A DNA stretch of 64,000 bases from Corella eumyota (taxonomy: Eukaryota > Chordata > Ascidiacea > Phlebobranchia > Corellidae). Location: assembly GCA_963082875.1 (NCBI GenBank), contig OY720101.1:13973671-14037670 (forward strand), in the 5' to 3' direction. The translations under genes were made by a program, and so were the position numbers. The number at the start of each line of letters is the position of its first letter. Position 1 is the stretch's first letter. The notes under the pieces were generated by a model that saw only the letters and a program-made list of their open reading frames with translations, did not search any database and was not told the DNA's origin. Below are positions 33,401 to 46,012 of this stretch, piece by piece.

Positions 33401-36400
33401 AACGATAATAAAATAAAAATTAAGAAAGTTCTAAAAAGAAATTGGTCTAGAACTGAAAGTATTTTTTAGCTTCAAAGTCATCAGCAAATGTTAATCTTTA
33501 TATCCTTATTATCTTACTTTTATACTAGTAAATATAACAGCGTTTAACAAACGGTTAATTTTTGTTGACTGTTAGACAATGTAGCTACTTAGACATATGG
33601 TTTATTTCACATAGAATACCATATTGCTTAAGCTTAGGCTATATTTGATAACATATAGGTATACTTCAATAGTTTATATCTAATGCAAATTTTATAAATT
33701 TTAACAACGTGAATGTTTTTTAATTATATTTTTAATGCCATTTTTTTACCAATTTTGCAAAAAAAAATTTTTTATGATTTATTTTATTTTTTTTTTCAGA
33801 GAAAACGACATTTTTGGAGATTAGATTCGAAGTGTATTACGATGTATAGAGGGGAAACTGGAGCCAATTTTTACAAGGTAAAAAAAAAAAAAATAATTAA
33901 AATTTTTCTTATTTTAAAATTGGTTAAAATTAAAAAAAAAAAAAAAAAAATTTAGCGCAAAATTAACTGAAAATAGAAACAAAATAAAGATTTTTAACTC
34001 AAGATATTATTAAATTATTTTAATTAAATATAATATCACACAGTTAAAAAAGTAAATTATTTTCAATGTTTAAATACCTTGGTTTAAAACTAAATAAACA
34101 TTGTTCAAAAATTATTGCAAGTTAAAAATTTTTCACGCTTTCTCGCACAGGAGCTTCAACTTAGTGAGATTCTTAGTATCGTTATGGTAACCAGAGCGGA
34201 ACCAGGGCTTCCCCCTCATAATTTTAAAATTTTAACCTCGGGACTCGAGCTGCTGATTAGTGATGACTCAGGAAAAATGTAAAAATATTTTTTTTTTATT
34301 AAAATTTTTTTTTAAATTTTTCGACCCATTTTTAAGTTGACTTTTATAGTTCGGAATATTATTGACACTGGCTGATTGCTTTACAGTTGAAATTCCAATT
34401 GTCATAATATGGTAGTAACTGTCAACTAATATTTGCCTGCAATAATTTACCACACCACAAATGGCAGTTTTATTTATTTTGTAGGCCCATAAGTTAGGCA
34501 AATTTGATGACATCATTTTTTATTTTTTTTTATTTTTTGTTTATTATATTGCTAACAGCAGTAGAAAATATACCATTTATTTGACACTGGAAAATTATTT
34601 TTTCTGATTTTTTTAGCACAAAGAATGTAGAAGAGTGGCACGACAAGATCTTGCAAGCTCTTACTCCGGTGGAGAACGATCATGGAACAGGAGGAGTCAA
34701 AAGAAGTAAAACAAGAATTTTTTTGAAAAAAAAAAAATAAATAAATAAATTAAAATTTAAAAAAAAAATTTAGATTTTTATTAAATACCTTTCACAAAAC
34801 CTTTAAATTTTTATTTTTTTTTTGTTTTTTAGAAGTTTCTGTCATGATTTCTTTAACTAAAGATGCTGAAGAAGAGCAAGCCACTGATATAAGCCAAGTA
34901 AGATTTAAAAAAAAATTAAAAAAAAAATTTAATTAAATTTTGAAGATTTAAAATTTCTGCTAATTAGTACACCTTATTATTTTTTTCCTAATTATGGATG
35001 TTTTTTGTCATTGTAATCAATATTATAACAAATTGAAAACTAAAAATAGTATTTTGCATAATAGGCAAAAAAATCAATTCAATTTAACTAGATTTTTAAA
35101 TACAATAAACTGGTGCTTTATATTTTTTCATATTTGGAAAAGCCTTTAAACGCAATTCAAATTAGTTAAAATTTTTTGTCATTTTTTTAAAAATTAAAAA
35201 TTTTTACACATAATTTTTGTCTGTAAAAATCAATAAAAAAAATATGAGTTTTTTATTCTCAAAACTTCATTTAAAAAAATTCACACGCTATTATTTATTT
35301 TGCCAAGTTACCATGTTTTTATTGTTTTTTTATTATGGTTACAACATTAACTACCTAATAACCACACCCTACAATATAGGCCTTACCTTAAGTTAGTGGT
35401 TATGCCTGATTTAAGTTATAACATCAATCATTTTTAAGTTTGAATAGAATTACTTTTTTGTTTTGACTTCGAATTTAATTATTTATTTGGTGTGATATTT
35501 TAAATAATTTTAAACAGGTCATATTTTTTTAAACAATGGACATTTTTTATTAAATTTTGCTGATATTTAATTCAGTAAAGGATTAATAAAATGTAAGAGA
35601 ATTTTTTAGAGATTAAGCTGTTAGTTTTATTAAATATTTTATTAAATTTTTTATTTTAATCTGTTTTTATTCCAAATGTCCACACTAATATTTATAAAAT
35701 TTTCTTTAAATTAGGTTTTTCATTTTTTCGACCAAATTTTAAACAAAATTCTAACCTTAAATATTTTTAATTTTATAAAAAATTTCAATTTATTTTTTCT
35801 TATAAATTTGCCTGTAAAAATTTTGGGGTTTATTCCATAATTTTAAATTTTAAACTTTTTTTTAGATTTACCAAGTTTTCCCTGACGAGGTTCTGGGTTC
35901 GGGGCAGTTTGGGATCGTTTACGGAGGAAAACATCGTAAGAAAGGCCGAAATGTTGCCATTAAGGTTGTTGATAAATTAAGGTTTCAACATAAAGAAGAA
36001 AGTCAACTCAGACACGAAGTTCAAATATTAGAGGTCTGTTTAAATTTAAAAAATTGACATTTAAATTTAGTTTTTTTTATTTCGATTTTTGTATTGGTAA
36101 ATGCCCTACGACTTGAAGGTCTGGGTTTGATTCCCATTGCTGCCAAGACAAAGTATATTACTCTATGTTTAATTTGGGCCCAAAATTTTATTTTTTTTAA
36201 AAATTTGTGTATTGGTAATTGTATTACAACTTTAGTTCTTGGGTTTAAAAAAGCTATTCAAAAACTCATTAAACCATATTTTATTTTACTAAAGTAAAAG
36301 TAAATAGTACTTCAACATTTTAATAACTTTTCTTTTAAAACTGAAAGTCAAATAAACAACTTTCCATTTAAGTTCTAAGTCAAATTTGCTTTTTAAATAC

Positions 36401-38546
36401 AACATAATACTATAAAGTTTCTAAAAACAAATTTTTTTTAATTTTTTTTAAATTTTTTTATTTTTTTTTTTCAGTGTTTGGACCAACCCGGTATAGTGAA
36501 GTTGTACAACATGTTCGAAACCCCAGAGCAGGTGTTTGTTGTCATGGAGAAGTTAAGAGGGGACATGCTTGAGATGATTCTGAGTAGCGAAAAAGGGAGA
36601 TTACCTGAACGAATTACCAAATTTCTTATTTCACAAGTTTGTATTTTAGTTTAAACCAAATTTAATTTACATTTAAACTAAAATTTATAACTTTTTCCGT
36701 ATAGTTATTCTAATTTTTTTGTTTATTTTTAATTAAGTTAATTTAAAAGTCCTTTAGAATATATATTTATTTTTTACCCCTTTATATACCCTAAATACTC
36801 CCAATTCTTTATACACTATATATCTAACAATAGGTTAATATTATTTTATAGTTTCGTTAATTAAGTGACATTGTTCTTAATATATTTATGGTTCTTATAT
36901 TTTACTATTTTCTATGGTTTTGCCAAATTCTAATTATTTTCACTGTTCTAAAATTTCGAGAAACATTACCTTAATATTAAAAGTAAAATTTATTTTTTTA
37001 AAAATTTTGTTTAGATTCTTATTGCGTTACGTTACTTGCATCAACAAAATATCGTCCATTGTGATTTAAAACCTGAAAATGTGCTGCTATCTAGTGACGA
37101 CCCTTTTCCACAGGTCAGCAACTTAATATTTAGGTTTTGTAGTAGTAGAAGTCAATTCAAAAAATGCATATTTTGTACAAAAATTTGTGAAATATTTATT
37201 ATAAATATTTTCTTATTAAAGTAACCAAAATTTTTGCTTTAGTTAAAACTTTGTGATTTTGGATTTGCACGAATTATCGGACAAAAATCGTTCCGAAGAT
37301 CCGTTGTTGGTACTCCTGCTTATTTAGCCCCGGAAGTTCTCAAAAAAGAAGTCAGTTTTTTTTAATTAAAAAAGGGTCATTTATTCTAATAATTATAAAT
37401 ATAGTTTTTAAATTTTAGGCAAAAAGTTTAATTTTTATAGACACAGTTTTCTTACCACTTTGCTAAAACTTATCATTTTTTCCAAATTTATTTAAAAAAT
37501 TTTTTGTTACGAATTTTAAAATTAAAAAACTCTTTTTTAGTGTTACAACCGCTCCCTCGACATGTGGTCTGTCGGGGTTATAATCTATGTTAGCTTATCA
37601 GGAACCTTTCCATTTAACGAGGACGAAGATATCAACCAACAAATTCAAAACGCTGCGTTTATGTATCCACCCCAACCTTGGAAACAAATGACTTCTGCTT
37701 GTAAGTTAATTTATTCTCTTTGATTTTTTTGCATGTTTTTAAAAATATCTTAATTTTAAAATGTTAAAGACTAAGACTGTTATAATATTAAGGTGAATAC
37801 AGTTCCTATGTTATACCAAAAACAGCATTTTTTCTATTTTAAGCCATTGAAATTGAACATACATATGACATATATAATTCAACAACCGGCAGCGTGGTGT
37901 AGTGGTAAAAACACTTGCTACACCACACATGATGTCGTGGGTTCAATCCCCACTGATCTTATGCTGTAGTGCTCTTGAGTAAGGCACTATAAACAGTATG
38001 AACTCCTGCTGAGCCAGCACTTAATTAGCAGCATAATTATCGGACAATTATAATCTATAATAACCCAAAAGGCAACTCGAGACTGGGTCGGAGTTACAGT
38101 TGTTACTCTATGTTAAAGTCGCGCATTCGACTTTCCGACATTGAGGATAAAGATATATACAAAAAAAGTACCTTTATATAAAACTTTACATATTTTTTTA
38201 TATTTGGTATCATGAAATGACCAAACATTTTATTTTTTTGCAGCTATTAAGCTTATTGGATCCCTATTACAAGTTAATAAGAGAAAAAGACCAAGCGTAA
38301 ATCAAGCTCTTGGACATATCTGGCTCCAGGTAAAAACTGTAGATTTCTATGCAATAATAAACACTTAATTTTTTTTTAAATTTACAATCAACAAAAATTA
38401 ATTTAAAAAAAAAAATTTTTTAGGATTACCAAACTTGGCTCGATTTACGACAACTAGAAGGAGTTGTCGGTCAGCGATATTTGACGCATGAGAGTGATGA
38501 CCAACGATGGAATGAGTACGGCGCACAACAGACGCATAGGATGTAA
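27428..38546 (+). CDS. PRKD: Protein kinase D (PRKD1/2/3 orthologue)
   Basis: Diacylglycerol- and PKC-activated CAMK-group kinase acting at the Golgi and plasma membrane. Exons: 27428-27616, 28431-28572, 28920-29051, 29141-29274, 30362-30466, 30769-30853, 30950-31024, 31181-31298, 31964-32093, 33800-33877, 34151-34278, 34617-34705, 34833-34897, 35866-36033, 36475-36636, 37015-37113, 37243-37350, 37541-37700, 38244-38329, 38424-38546. Together they encode 791 residues, all in phase. C1a ([17 protein letters not shown], about 124-174) and C1b ([16 protein letters not shown]) are followed by an acidic linker ([16 protein letters not shown]), a PH domain ([19 protein letters not shown]) and the kinase ([11 protein letters not shown], Lys523 in VAIK). 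The kinase has HCDLKPEN, the PKD-specific catalytic loop, then [10 protein letters not shown] and the activation loop [18 protein letters not shown] with both regulatory serines. The protein is shorter than vertebrate PKDs (about 880-910), mostly at the N-terminus. An in-frame Met also lies at 27383. Confidence 0.95.
27636..27917 (-). mobile_element. Composite tRNA-derived SINE (Cics-1-like)
   Basis: Full-length reverse copy, tail TATATCTTTATCCTCGATG to head TACACCACGTTGCCGG, starting 20 bases after the donor of PRKD exon 1. Confidence 0.87.
28205..28350 (+). mobile_element. Degenerate SINE copy
   Basis: AGTATAGTGGTTAGAACACTTGG head and a TCTTTCCACATTAATGA tail with much of the middle deleted. 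It lies in PRKD intron 1. Confidence 0.55.
29395..29492 (+). repeat. Dispersed ~100-bp repeat, copy A (PRKD intron 4)
   Basis: ATATGGTTACAACTTTCAAC through CAAATGGCAGTTTTATTAAT. It matches 34398-34496 over about 100 bp, and a weaker partial match lies at about 35335-35400. The rest of this 1.1-kb intron is plain AT-rich sequence. Confidence 0.6.
31310..31600. other. Cytosine-run-rich stretch in PRKD intron 8
   Basis: Unusual for this AT-rich window: repeated runs of four to seven C on plus (CACCCCCCCTTTTTAG, ATACCCCCTAAAAAAA) separated by A/T. There is no reading frame and no clear unit length. The rest of the intron to 31963 is AT-rich. Confidence 0.5.
32118..32280 (-). repeat. 56-bp minisatellite, about three copies (PRKD intron 9)
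   Basis: Units contain GGTTGGGGTAATATCATG and GTCAATAATATCTTAAACTT, repeating at about 56 bp. The same unit, in reverse orientation, forms the array at 54895-55115 in SALL. The rest of this 1.7-kb intron (32281-33799) is AT-rich with nothing recognised. Confidence 0.8.
34398..34496 (+). repeat. Dispersed ~100-bp repeat, copy B (PRKD intron 11)
   Basis: ATATGGTAGTAACTGTCAAC through CAAATGGCAGTTTTATTTAT; corresponds to 29395-29492. Confidence 0.6.
34898..35865. other. PRKD intron 13, AT-rich
   Basis: A 0.97-kb intron without recognised features except a weak partial match to the dispersed repeat at about 35335-35400. Confidence 0.5.
37886..38161 (+). mobile_element. Composite tRNA-derived SINE (Cics-1-like)
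   Basis: Full-length forward copy with head CGGCAGCGTGGTGTAGTGG and tail ACATTGAGGATAAAGATATA, in PRKD intron 18. Confidence 0.88.
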
Positions 38547-39470
38547 AAATAGGATTTTTTATCTGTAATAACGATGTGCCTTTCCCGCCCCTTTTTTTAT
38601 TATTGGGGTACCGTAGCATTGGTATATGATATAAGATTTTTAACAGAATTTTCAAACTTTTAAATGGGTATTCACGAAAAAAAAAAATTGTTTCTTATTA
38701 AGTAAATTTGAATGAAAAATTGGTTAAAACGACAAAAAAAAAGACTTTTTTGATGTAAAAATGGATATATTTTTCAAAGAAAAGGTAAGACAACTTTTTG
38801 GGATCAACTGATAAAATTTCAAGAGTGACAATGATTTCGAAAAGTCATAGGTTAACACTAATACAAATATACCTATTTATATTAAGTATGGTTTACTGTA
38901 ACCTACATTGTGTACGCATGTGTTTTCGTAACAGGGCCCCCTAAAAATACTGCCCCTCTTTTTCCTCCTGTTATCTACTTTTTATTACTTTCTACTGCAT
39001 CAGGCAGTATGCTTGCGAATTGTGCAATGTATTATTTTAGAACTAACGTGCCTTTTTTTCTGGTGGCGATTAATAAAATTGTTGTAGAGATAAAAGTGGT
39101 GAACAAGGGCAATTTTTAAGTAACTTAAGAGTAATTTTTTTAGTGGTTTTTGCAACACTTTTTATTATGTTGGTATTATCCTAAGATTTTTGGCATAATT
39201 AGGTTGCTATTTTAACATTTAAGAAGGCAACAGTGTTTTTAAAGTAACTTGAGCACTATTAGGTAGTAGATTTCACAGATTTTTTAGGGTTAATATTGCT
39301 TAGAAATTTTTAAAACACCTTTTTTAGGTATTATTTGAATAAGAATTCTGTCCTAATTTTGTTACTATCTTAACATTATTTGCCTATTTGACCTTACAGA
39401 AGCAATTTTAAGTGACACATTCTAAAAAGAGACAATTTTAGGGAAATATCAATATGATAAACATTATTTT
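38547..39470. other. PRKD 3' UTR and convergent region with GINS1
   Basis: Probable 3' UTR of PRKD; the best poly(A) signal is AATAAA at 39072-39077 on plus. The two genes converge. No other gene is seen. Confidence 0.55.
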
Positions 39471-41197
39471 CTAAGTGACGTGTTTGAGTATTCCTTGTCT
39501 GATAAGATGTTCGCATTGTGATCTTGGTAAGAAATGTAAAGAGTTTTTCTTGAGCAAAATACGAGATCCATCATCAAGTTCTAGCTCACCTTTGTCCTCG
39601 ACGCAACGAACTTCAATAAAAACACTCTGAGGTGGCTTCAAATCCTAAAAAATAAGTTTTTTTAATACAACTATTTAAGTGTAAAGGTATTAGGCGTTGC
39701 TCTTGATGAGGTCCTGGGTTAGATTCCCACTGTTACCATGTTATAACTTCTCTATATATGGTGTTGACAGTTAACTTTTTCATCAAAGAAAGCAGTTTAA
39801 GTTGGGTAGATTCACGTTTTTAAGTTTCGGGCATTGCTGTTAGATTCCCAGTGTAAACATGTTACAAAATCCTTTTATATGGTGTTAATAGATACTTTTT
39901 AAAACCAAAGTTGAAGTAATAAAAAGTGCTTTAGTTACGCTGAAAACTTGGTCTTCTTGAAATAAGGAAATTTAAAGAAAATTTTACAAACTGTTGTCTC
40001 AAAAAACAAAAGTTGTTGTTTTTTACCTGTGTTAAATCCAATCCCCCGTCACCTAATGATCTCATGTAATTTGCAAGTGAGCGATTGTATCTGTTGTACC
40101 ATTGCAACTTAAAACAAAATAAAACATTCAATTAGGTGACTTACTCAGATGTAATACTAACAAATTTTTTAGGTAACTTAGCCAAAAATTAGTACAAAGA
40201 CAGAATAACAAAACTGATTTACAGTTTATGACATGCTATAGTTGTTTTTTTGTTTAAATTTTAATACTAATTGATATAAAAACCTCTTTTTCTGATAAAT
40301 TAGCTTTAATTTCAGGAGGTAAAACACTTCCAAATTCCCAACGTAAAGCCCTGATTTTCAGCAAGCGATTGTACCTAAAAACAAGAAGTTTTAAAAAGGA
40401 AGTTAACCCCCCCCTTTTTTATATATATACATATTTATCCTCAATGTGGAAAGGTTGAATATGACCTAAACATAGAGTAACATCAGTTACTTCGACCCAG
40501 TCTCGAGTTGACTTTAGCAGTTTGGGATATTATATAGAATAAAATTGCCCGATAATTATGCTGCTGATTAAGTGCTGGCTCAACAGAAGTTGATACCATT
40601 TATAGCGACTTCTTTAAGGGTGCCACAGCATGAGAGCAGTGGGCATTGAACTCACGACCTCATGTGTGGTGTAGCAAGTGTTTTTACCACTACACCACGC
40701 TGCTGATCTTATTATAGGAACAAATAAATTATATTGTATTTACATATTATTATTACTTACAAATAGGCGAGAATACATCTTTTATTTCTCTCTAGACTAG
40801 CATGTCTAATTTGAATTGCTGATATTGGAGTACGGTCACTTTCATTTTGAAGAATTATTCCTCTACAAAACAAAAATAAGTTGTATAAAGTTTTTAAAAA
40901 TTCTGTTGGTCAGAGTTTGATCCCCAATGACAGCAAATTGGAATTTTTAAAACTACTTACACATCTTGTTGATTGGCCTCATATAAAACTTGAATTTCTT
41001 CTAAAACTTGTCGCATCCCGTCTTCCTAAATACACAAAAAAACATTTAAAACGAATGGGAGAAAAGAGCTTACATTTAAAAAAAATAGACTTTCAGGACT
41101 TTTAAGGCAGTGGTTAACTTACATTGTATGGACCAATTGCTCCGTCTTTATTTCGTTGAAATTCGCGAATTAATTCTAAGGCCTTTTCGCCAAACAT
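39471..41197 (-). CDS. GINS1: GINS complex subunit 1 (PSF1)
   Basis: Subunit of the GINS tetramer in the CMG replicative helicase (nucleus). Six exons: 41197-41123, 41025-40961, 40862-40761, 40374-40284, 40107-40027, 39644-39471. They join in phase to 195 residues, against 196 in human. It starts [20 protein letters not shown]. Conserved segments are [19 protein letters not shown], the helical core [19 protein letters not shown], the signature [18 protein letters not shown], and [17 protein letters not shown] with GGLDLTQ. The C-terminal B-domain follows ([38 protein letters not shown]). All splice sites are GT-AG. No oddity in the protein; one reverse SINE lies in intron 3. Confidence 0.95.
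39700..39900. repeat. tRNA-like SINE fragments in GINS1 intron
   Basis: Two short copies of the fragment type seen at 1-120: GAGGTCCTGGGTTAGATTCC and a weaker GTTAGATTCCCAGTG, each followed by an ATATGGTGTT-type segment about 50-70 bases on. Confidence 0.45.
40418..40709 (-). mobile_element. Composite tRNA-derived SINE (Cics-1-like)
   Basis: Reverse full-length copy, tail ATTTATCCTCAATGTGG to head TACACCACGCTGCTG, in GINS1 intron 3. Confidence 0.86.
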
Positions 41198-41717
41198 TTT
41201 GTTATTTTTTCGGGAATTTTTAACTTAATTTAATAAAATATTTAACTTTGTTTTCATTCGCGCCATTGAAAGTTATTCTTGGTTTGGGATTTCCCCCGCT
41301 GGTTATAGTGTTTCCAAATATATTATAAAGCATACCAAACCCCAACTTTTTAGTTATTTGCTAATGATACAAAAACTGTTAATCTAGTTGATTAAAATTT
41401 AAAAGTCCTATTTTAAAGTTTACAATTTAAGAGATATATTTAGTTAATAGATTTTGTTACAAACCTTGTTTTAATTTTAAGAAAGTCGACTGCAGTAAGA
41501 TAACAACCTTGCAACACTTTATTTTTTTTACAAGAATTTGAAACGTGAATTAAAAACTTAAAAGTTAAAAATGTCGATGATTTTAAGATATTACTTTGAA
41601 ATACTTGAACTAATTCAACAAGAATGAAAAGAATGTTTGAACACACATTAGAACTTGAATCAAGTATACACCAATTATTTGGCACGCAAGGTATGTAAAA
41701 TTTAAATAAATTAGCTA

Positions 41718-44700
41718 CTAGGTTGTGGTAGGAGCTGCAGTTGTTGTTGTAGGAGTTGCAGTTGTTGTTGTAGGAGCTGCAATTGTTGTTGTAGGAGTTG
41801 CAGTTGTTGTTGTGGGACCTGCAGTTGTTGTTGTAGCAGTTGCAGTCGTTGTTGTAGCAACAATTGTTGATGCTGTGTTTCGTGTTGCAGCAATTGCTGA
41901 TGCTGTGTTTGGTGTTGCAGCAATTGTTGATGCTGGAGGGTTCGTTGGGGCTGAAGCTCCTGTTGTAATTACAACTGGAGCCATGTTGGCTGCTGGTGTC
42001 GTTGTGGTTGTTGTAGCAGGTGGGTTAGTGGTTACGTAGTTTGGAATAAGTGCAGTTTGCAAAGCTGTTTGTGCTGTAGTTTGGATTTGGTTTAAGAAAT
42101 CCCAGGCATCGAAAACAAAACTTTCTAAAGATATTGAAACACAACTTTAAAATTGAGTAAAACCAAACAGCTAATGAATTAAATTGCTTCAAATTTTTTT
42201 AAAAATGGACACTAAAATATCATGTTTCGATTACATACCAGTAGTAAGAAATGTCCATTCATCTTCATCATTAAATGTTTCTAAATCTAAATCTTTTTCT
42301 TTGTTGAATACAATACAAGTTGGGGTATAACCATCATCCTAAATGAATATGTACAATGTTTATTGGTTTGTAGACTTGACCAAATAACTCCTTTTTTTAT
42401 TTTATTTAGTATAAAAAAATTTGGTATTTAAACTAGGGTTTGTGATGATAATGCTTTTTACCATAAATGAATTTTTCATTCGTCCTAGTGCTCCAATCAT
42501 TGGCAAACTTCCAATATATAAATCTAAAAGAAAAAAGAAGTTATTCATTAATAAATAAAATAATAATTTATTTTGTTTTTTTATTAAATATTATTGGGTA
42601 TAGAATTTGTAGATATGTTACTAATTAAGCCTTACCAATTACTCTTTCTGCTATAAGGGCTATGATAGCAAGAATAAATAAAAAGAATAAGATCTGACAA
42701 CAAAGTTTGTGGCTTGACCCTGACCTTGAGTATTTACTCCCTACAAAATAATAAAAGAAAGTTGTTACTCAACCAAGATGACATGATAATTGTATTGGTA
42801 TGCCTAGATTTTAAGTTTGTTTATATTACTTAGCAATGCAATGTTTAGAAGGGGCAGCATGGTGTAGAAGGGGCAGCATGGGTTTTTAACCAGCAGCGTG
42901 GTGTAGTGGTAAGAACACTTGCTAAACCACACATGAGGTCGTGGGTTCAATTCCAACTGATCTTATGCTGTAGCGCTCTTAAGTAAGGCGCTATAAACGG
43001 TACAAACTGCTGCTGAGCCAGCACTTATTCAGCAGCTTAATTATTAGGCAATTATAATCTATAATATCCCAAACTGCCACAGGCAACTCGAGACTGGGTC
43101 GGAGTAACTGATGTTACTCTATGTTTAAGTCGCGCATTCGACTTTCCCACATCGAGGATAAAGATATATACAAAAAAAAATGGTAATTACCATGTATGAT
43201 AAATCGTTTTTCTTCTGGATAGGTCTGTATTTTAGTGTATTGCTCATCATTTTTCTGCACTGTAGGCTGGGGTCTCGTGCTAACATGTTGTTTTGGATGA
43301 GTTTGATAGGTAATATGTTGAGAAGTTCTTGGAGCATGTAAATACTGGTGACTCTGTGTTTGTGGTTGCTGGTCGTGTTTTGAAATGTAGTTAGGCTGAA
43401 AACTAGTAGAAGGCTCTTGCTGATAATCCAGCCTGAAAATAAACTATTGTTATTATGACATTGGTAACATTAGTTTTATTGTTGTATAATTTGCAAAATG
43501 TGCATTGATATTTTATACTTATTATTATTATTAACGATAAGGTTGTGTTTCTGGCTTATTAGAAGTTTAAATAATATATACCTGCTAGCACTTGTTAGAC
43601 TTTCTGATCTTACCACTACTCCACTTTGATCCCCTTTATAATCATCTACAACATCATATTATCAAACAGTAGCATAACAGTAGTTATTTCAGTGAAAATA
43701 TGCTTCAATGGAAATATTATTTAGTAAAAGTATTAGTACTACAAAAAAAAAAATTAAAAATCGAAGGTTGTGGTGCGCAAACTTTTATTTTTTGCGACCA
43801 TATGCCAATAACAAATTTGTTAAAATTGCAATTTTAAATATTATTTTGGTTTGCGACCATATTACAACCAGCCATTATTTAAATGACAATTGATAACTTA
43901 GAAAAAAAGAGGTACCTCCGTAATGTAAACCTAGTCTCCCAGACTCCATCGGTGTTTTCTTGACATCTTTGCGCTCTAAAATCAAAATTTGGCGTAAAAT
44001 AGATTAATTTGGAAATACTTTGTGCCTAAAAGTAGTAACTTATAATACAGAAAGAGTTTGTACAATTTTTGCTTTCAAAATAAGTCACTAGCATTTGAAT
44101 GTCAATCTTTTTTTTTAAACGTAATTTTTTACTTTTTTCCAGACGTCGTTTTTTAGGTGATGATTTAGTCTCAATATTTCTTGATTTTTTGTCTATAAGT
44201 TTCATGTTTTTTAAATAATCTTTAGACTGGGCAAGTCGTTGTTTTCTATCCCATATTTCTCTATTAAAAACAACAAAAAATTTTACAAACTAAGCGCAGA
44301 AAGTATAATGTCTTTTTACTGTTAAGGTACAAATATGTATTTTTATAGGTAACATACAGCTCTTTGTCGTGTCGTTGTTCGCGTTTTAGTAATTTCGTTT
44401 CTTTAATTTTGAGCCTTTCTTGTCGTATTTTTTCACGTTCAAGATGGCGCCGTTTTTTCTCAACCTTACGATGCTGACTTAACAAAACTTCGTTGATAAT
44501 TGTCAAATTTTCTTTGACTAAAAAAAACACGTAGTCATAAAGTAGATATCAACTAATATAGATAGTATGCGACCGCGTAACAGTATATTAAAAAGTCGCT
44601 TCGAGACTGGGCCAAAAAACAAAAATTACTTAATAATTTTGCCGTAAAATCAGCTTTTGTGCCTACATACTTATTAAGTTTACGATAATTAAAACTTACC

Positions 44701-45205
44701 CAGTCTACTTTTTTCCAATTTCTTTGTTTTTGGGGCCATTGGGGGTTTATAATTATTTACTTTGCTTAAAAAGTCGCTAATGTCGATCTGATATTCGTTG
44801 AAGTGCGTTAAACTTTTTGATGATACTGCATATTTCTTTAAAATTTGCGGCTTTTTCTTAAATTGTAGAACACTAGATGTTGCTGTTGAGTCAGAATACA
44901 CCAAAAAAAATTTTAAATCGTAGCGAATAATTTATTTTTTGACGATTGTCTATTGAATATTAATTATAAGCTTTTAAAAATTCCAAATTAAAATAAATTA
45001 TAGATTTACTTTCAAATAAAATTCAATTTATACTTAATAAAAACCATTTATAAGTTATATTAGATTTTTTACCTCGCAACTTGGGCATTTTCTTTTTTCT
45101 ATAATAGCGTTGTCGTTTGCTAAGTATTTTCTCGTACGTTAGAATTCTTTTTTTCTTTCGTTTTATTTTAAGCTTACGATGCGTTTCTTGATTAGATTCA
45201 TCCAT
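41718..45205 (-). CDS. Unrecognised single-pass membrane protein with basic N-terminus and Thr-rich tail
   Basis: I do not recognise it. Eleven exons join in phase: 45205-45073, 44882-44700, 44517-44358, 44260-44133, 43975-43916, 43645-43582, 43432-43191, 42740-42636, 42523-42462, 42338-42239, 42124-41718; 547 residues. The first 200 residues are highly basic with likely coiled coil (KLKIKRKKKRILTYEK, RKVEKKRRHLEREKIRQERL). A polar glutamine-rich stretch follows (about 244-320), then one strongly hydrophobic segment (CCQILFFLFILAIIALIAE, about 337-355). After that come a compact segment (GSLPMIGALGRM, DEDEWTFLTTESFVFDAWDF) and a tail of about 95 residues rich in Thr, Ala and Pro, built on an 18-bp repeat. 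There is no signal peptide, so a type II topology with a mucin-like outer tail is plausible. Exons 2 and 4 have the least certain edges, and two genes cannot be wholly excluded. Confidence 0.6.
41722..41870 (-). repeat. 18-bp coding repeat encoding Thr-rich tail
   Basis: Plus-strand GTTGTTGTAGGAGCTGCA-type units of 18 bp (PTTTTA-like sextets on minus) in the last exon of the membrane-protein gene. All units keep frame. Confidence 0.75.
42888..43172 (+). mobile_element. Composite tRNA-derived SINE (Cics-1-like)
   Basis: Full-length forward copy with head CAGCAGCGTGGTGTAGTGG and tail ATCGAGGATAAAGATATATA. It is preceded at 42850-42885 by two short partial repeats of GGGGCAGCATGG. Its tail ends 19 bases before the exon at 43191. 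Confidence 0.87.
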
Positions 45206-46012
45206 TTTACTTAGTATATGGGGCTTAATTACTTTTAATTACTAAGTTAAGTTAATTATTTATTGAATTGCTAAGTTTATAGTTGCAAACAGGTTATTTA
45301 ATTTCTATTTTTTTGAGTAAAAAAATGTTTTCTGCTAGCGATTGTTGCATCACCATTTAACAATGGAAAAAATTCTAAAATTTGATTGTTATGCACAATA
45401 GAAGTTAGATGACATCAATATACTTTTTTTCAGTTTTTTTAGGCCAGCCAGTTATTAGCTATGTTGCTGTAGTTATCTAGCTAATGTAAGTTAATAGGCG
45501 TTGCAATATGTAAGTTTAGAATGTACCCAGGCTTTAATTTAAAAAAGAGGAAAGATATAAGTTTAAAGATAGTCCATACAGATATTGTTTTTATTATTTT
45601 AATATTTAAAATCTAGCACAAAAAAGCAAATAAATTCCATGGTTTTTATTTACATCTACATAATTTAGATATTAACATTGATTTTTAAATCTATTTATTC
45701 CAATTGCATAATTAACAAAAATATGTATAAAGTGAAAAACTTTTTTTAGAAATCATGTGGTAAGTAAAAATACTGTTATAATAATGCCCAATTTGCAGTT
45801 CCACTAAATTTTTTATGTTTTTTGTAAACTACAATATATAATACAGTAAAAACAACTATGGCACTAAAAAAATATACAAATCTAATAAAATAAAAATTAT
45901 TTGTTTTAAAAGTTGGATTTTTAGCGGTACTCGCAACTAAATATTCAGAGTAACTTTAAACAAGTTAACATGCATCAATAAAAGCAAAAGAAAACATCAC
46001 AATAAAAAATAA

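Noticed and set aside
41725-42039. Plus-strand Val-rich open frame
   Set aside because: Antisense shadow of the Thr-rich tail (GTT repeats read on the other strand).
39471-45205. GINS1 and the membrane-protein gene as an operon
   Set aside because: They are tandem on minus but separated by about 520 bases. Ascidian operon genes are usually much closer, and no trans-splice signal could be judged by eye.
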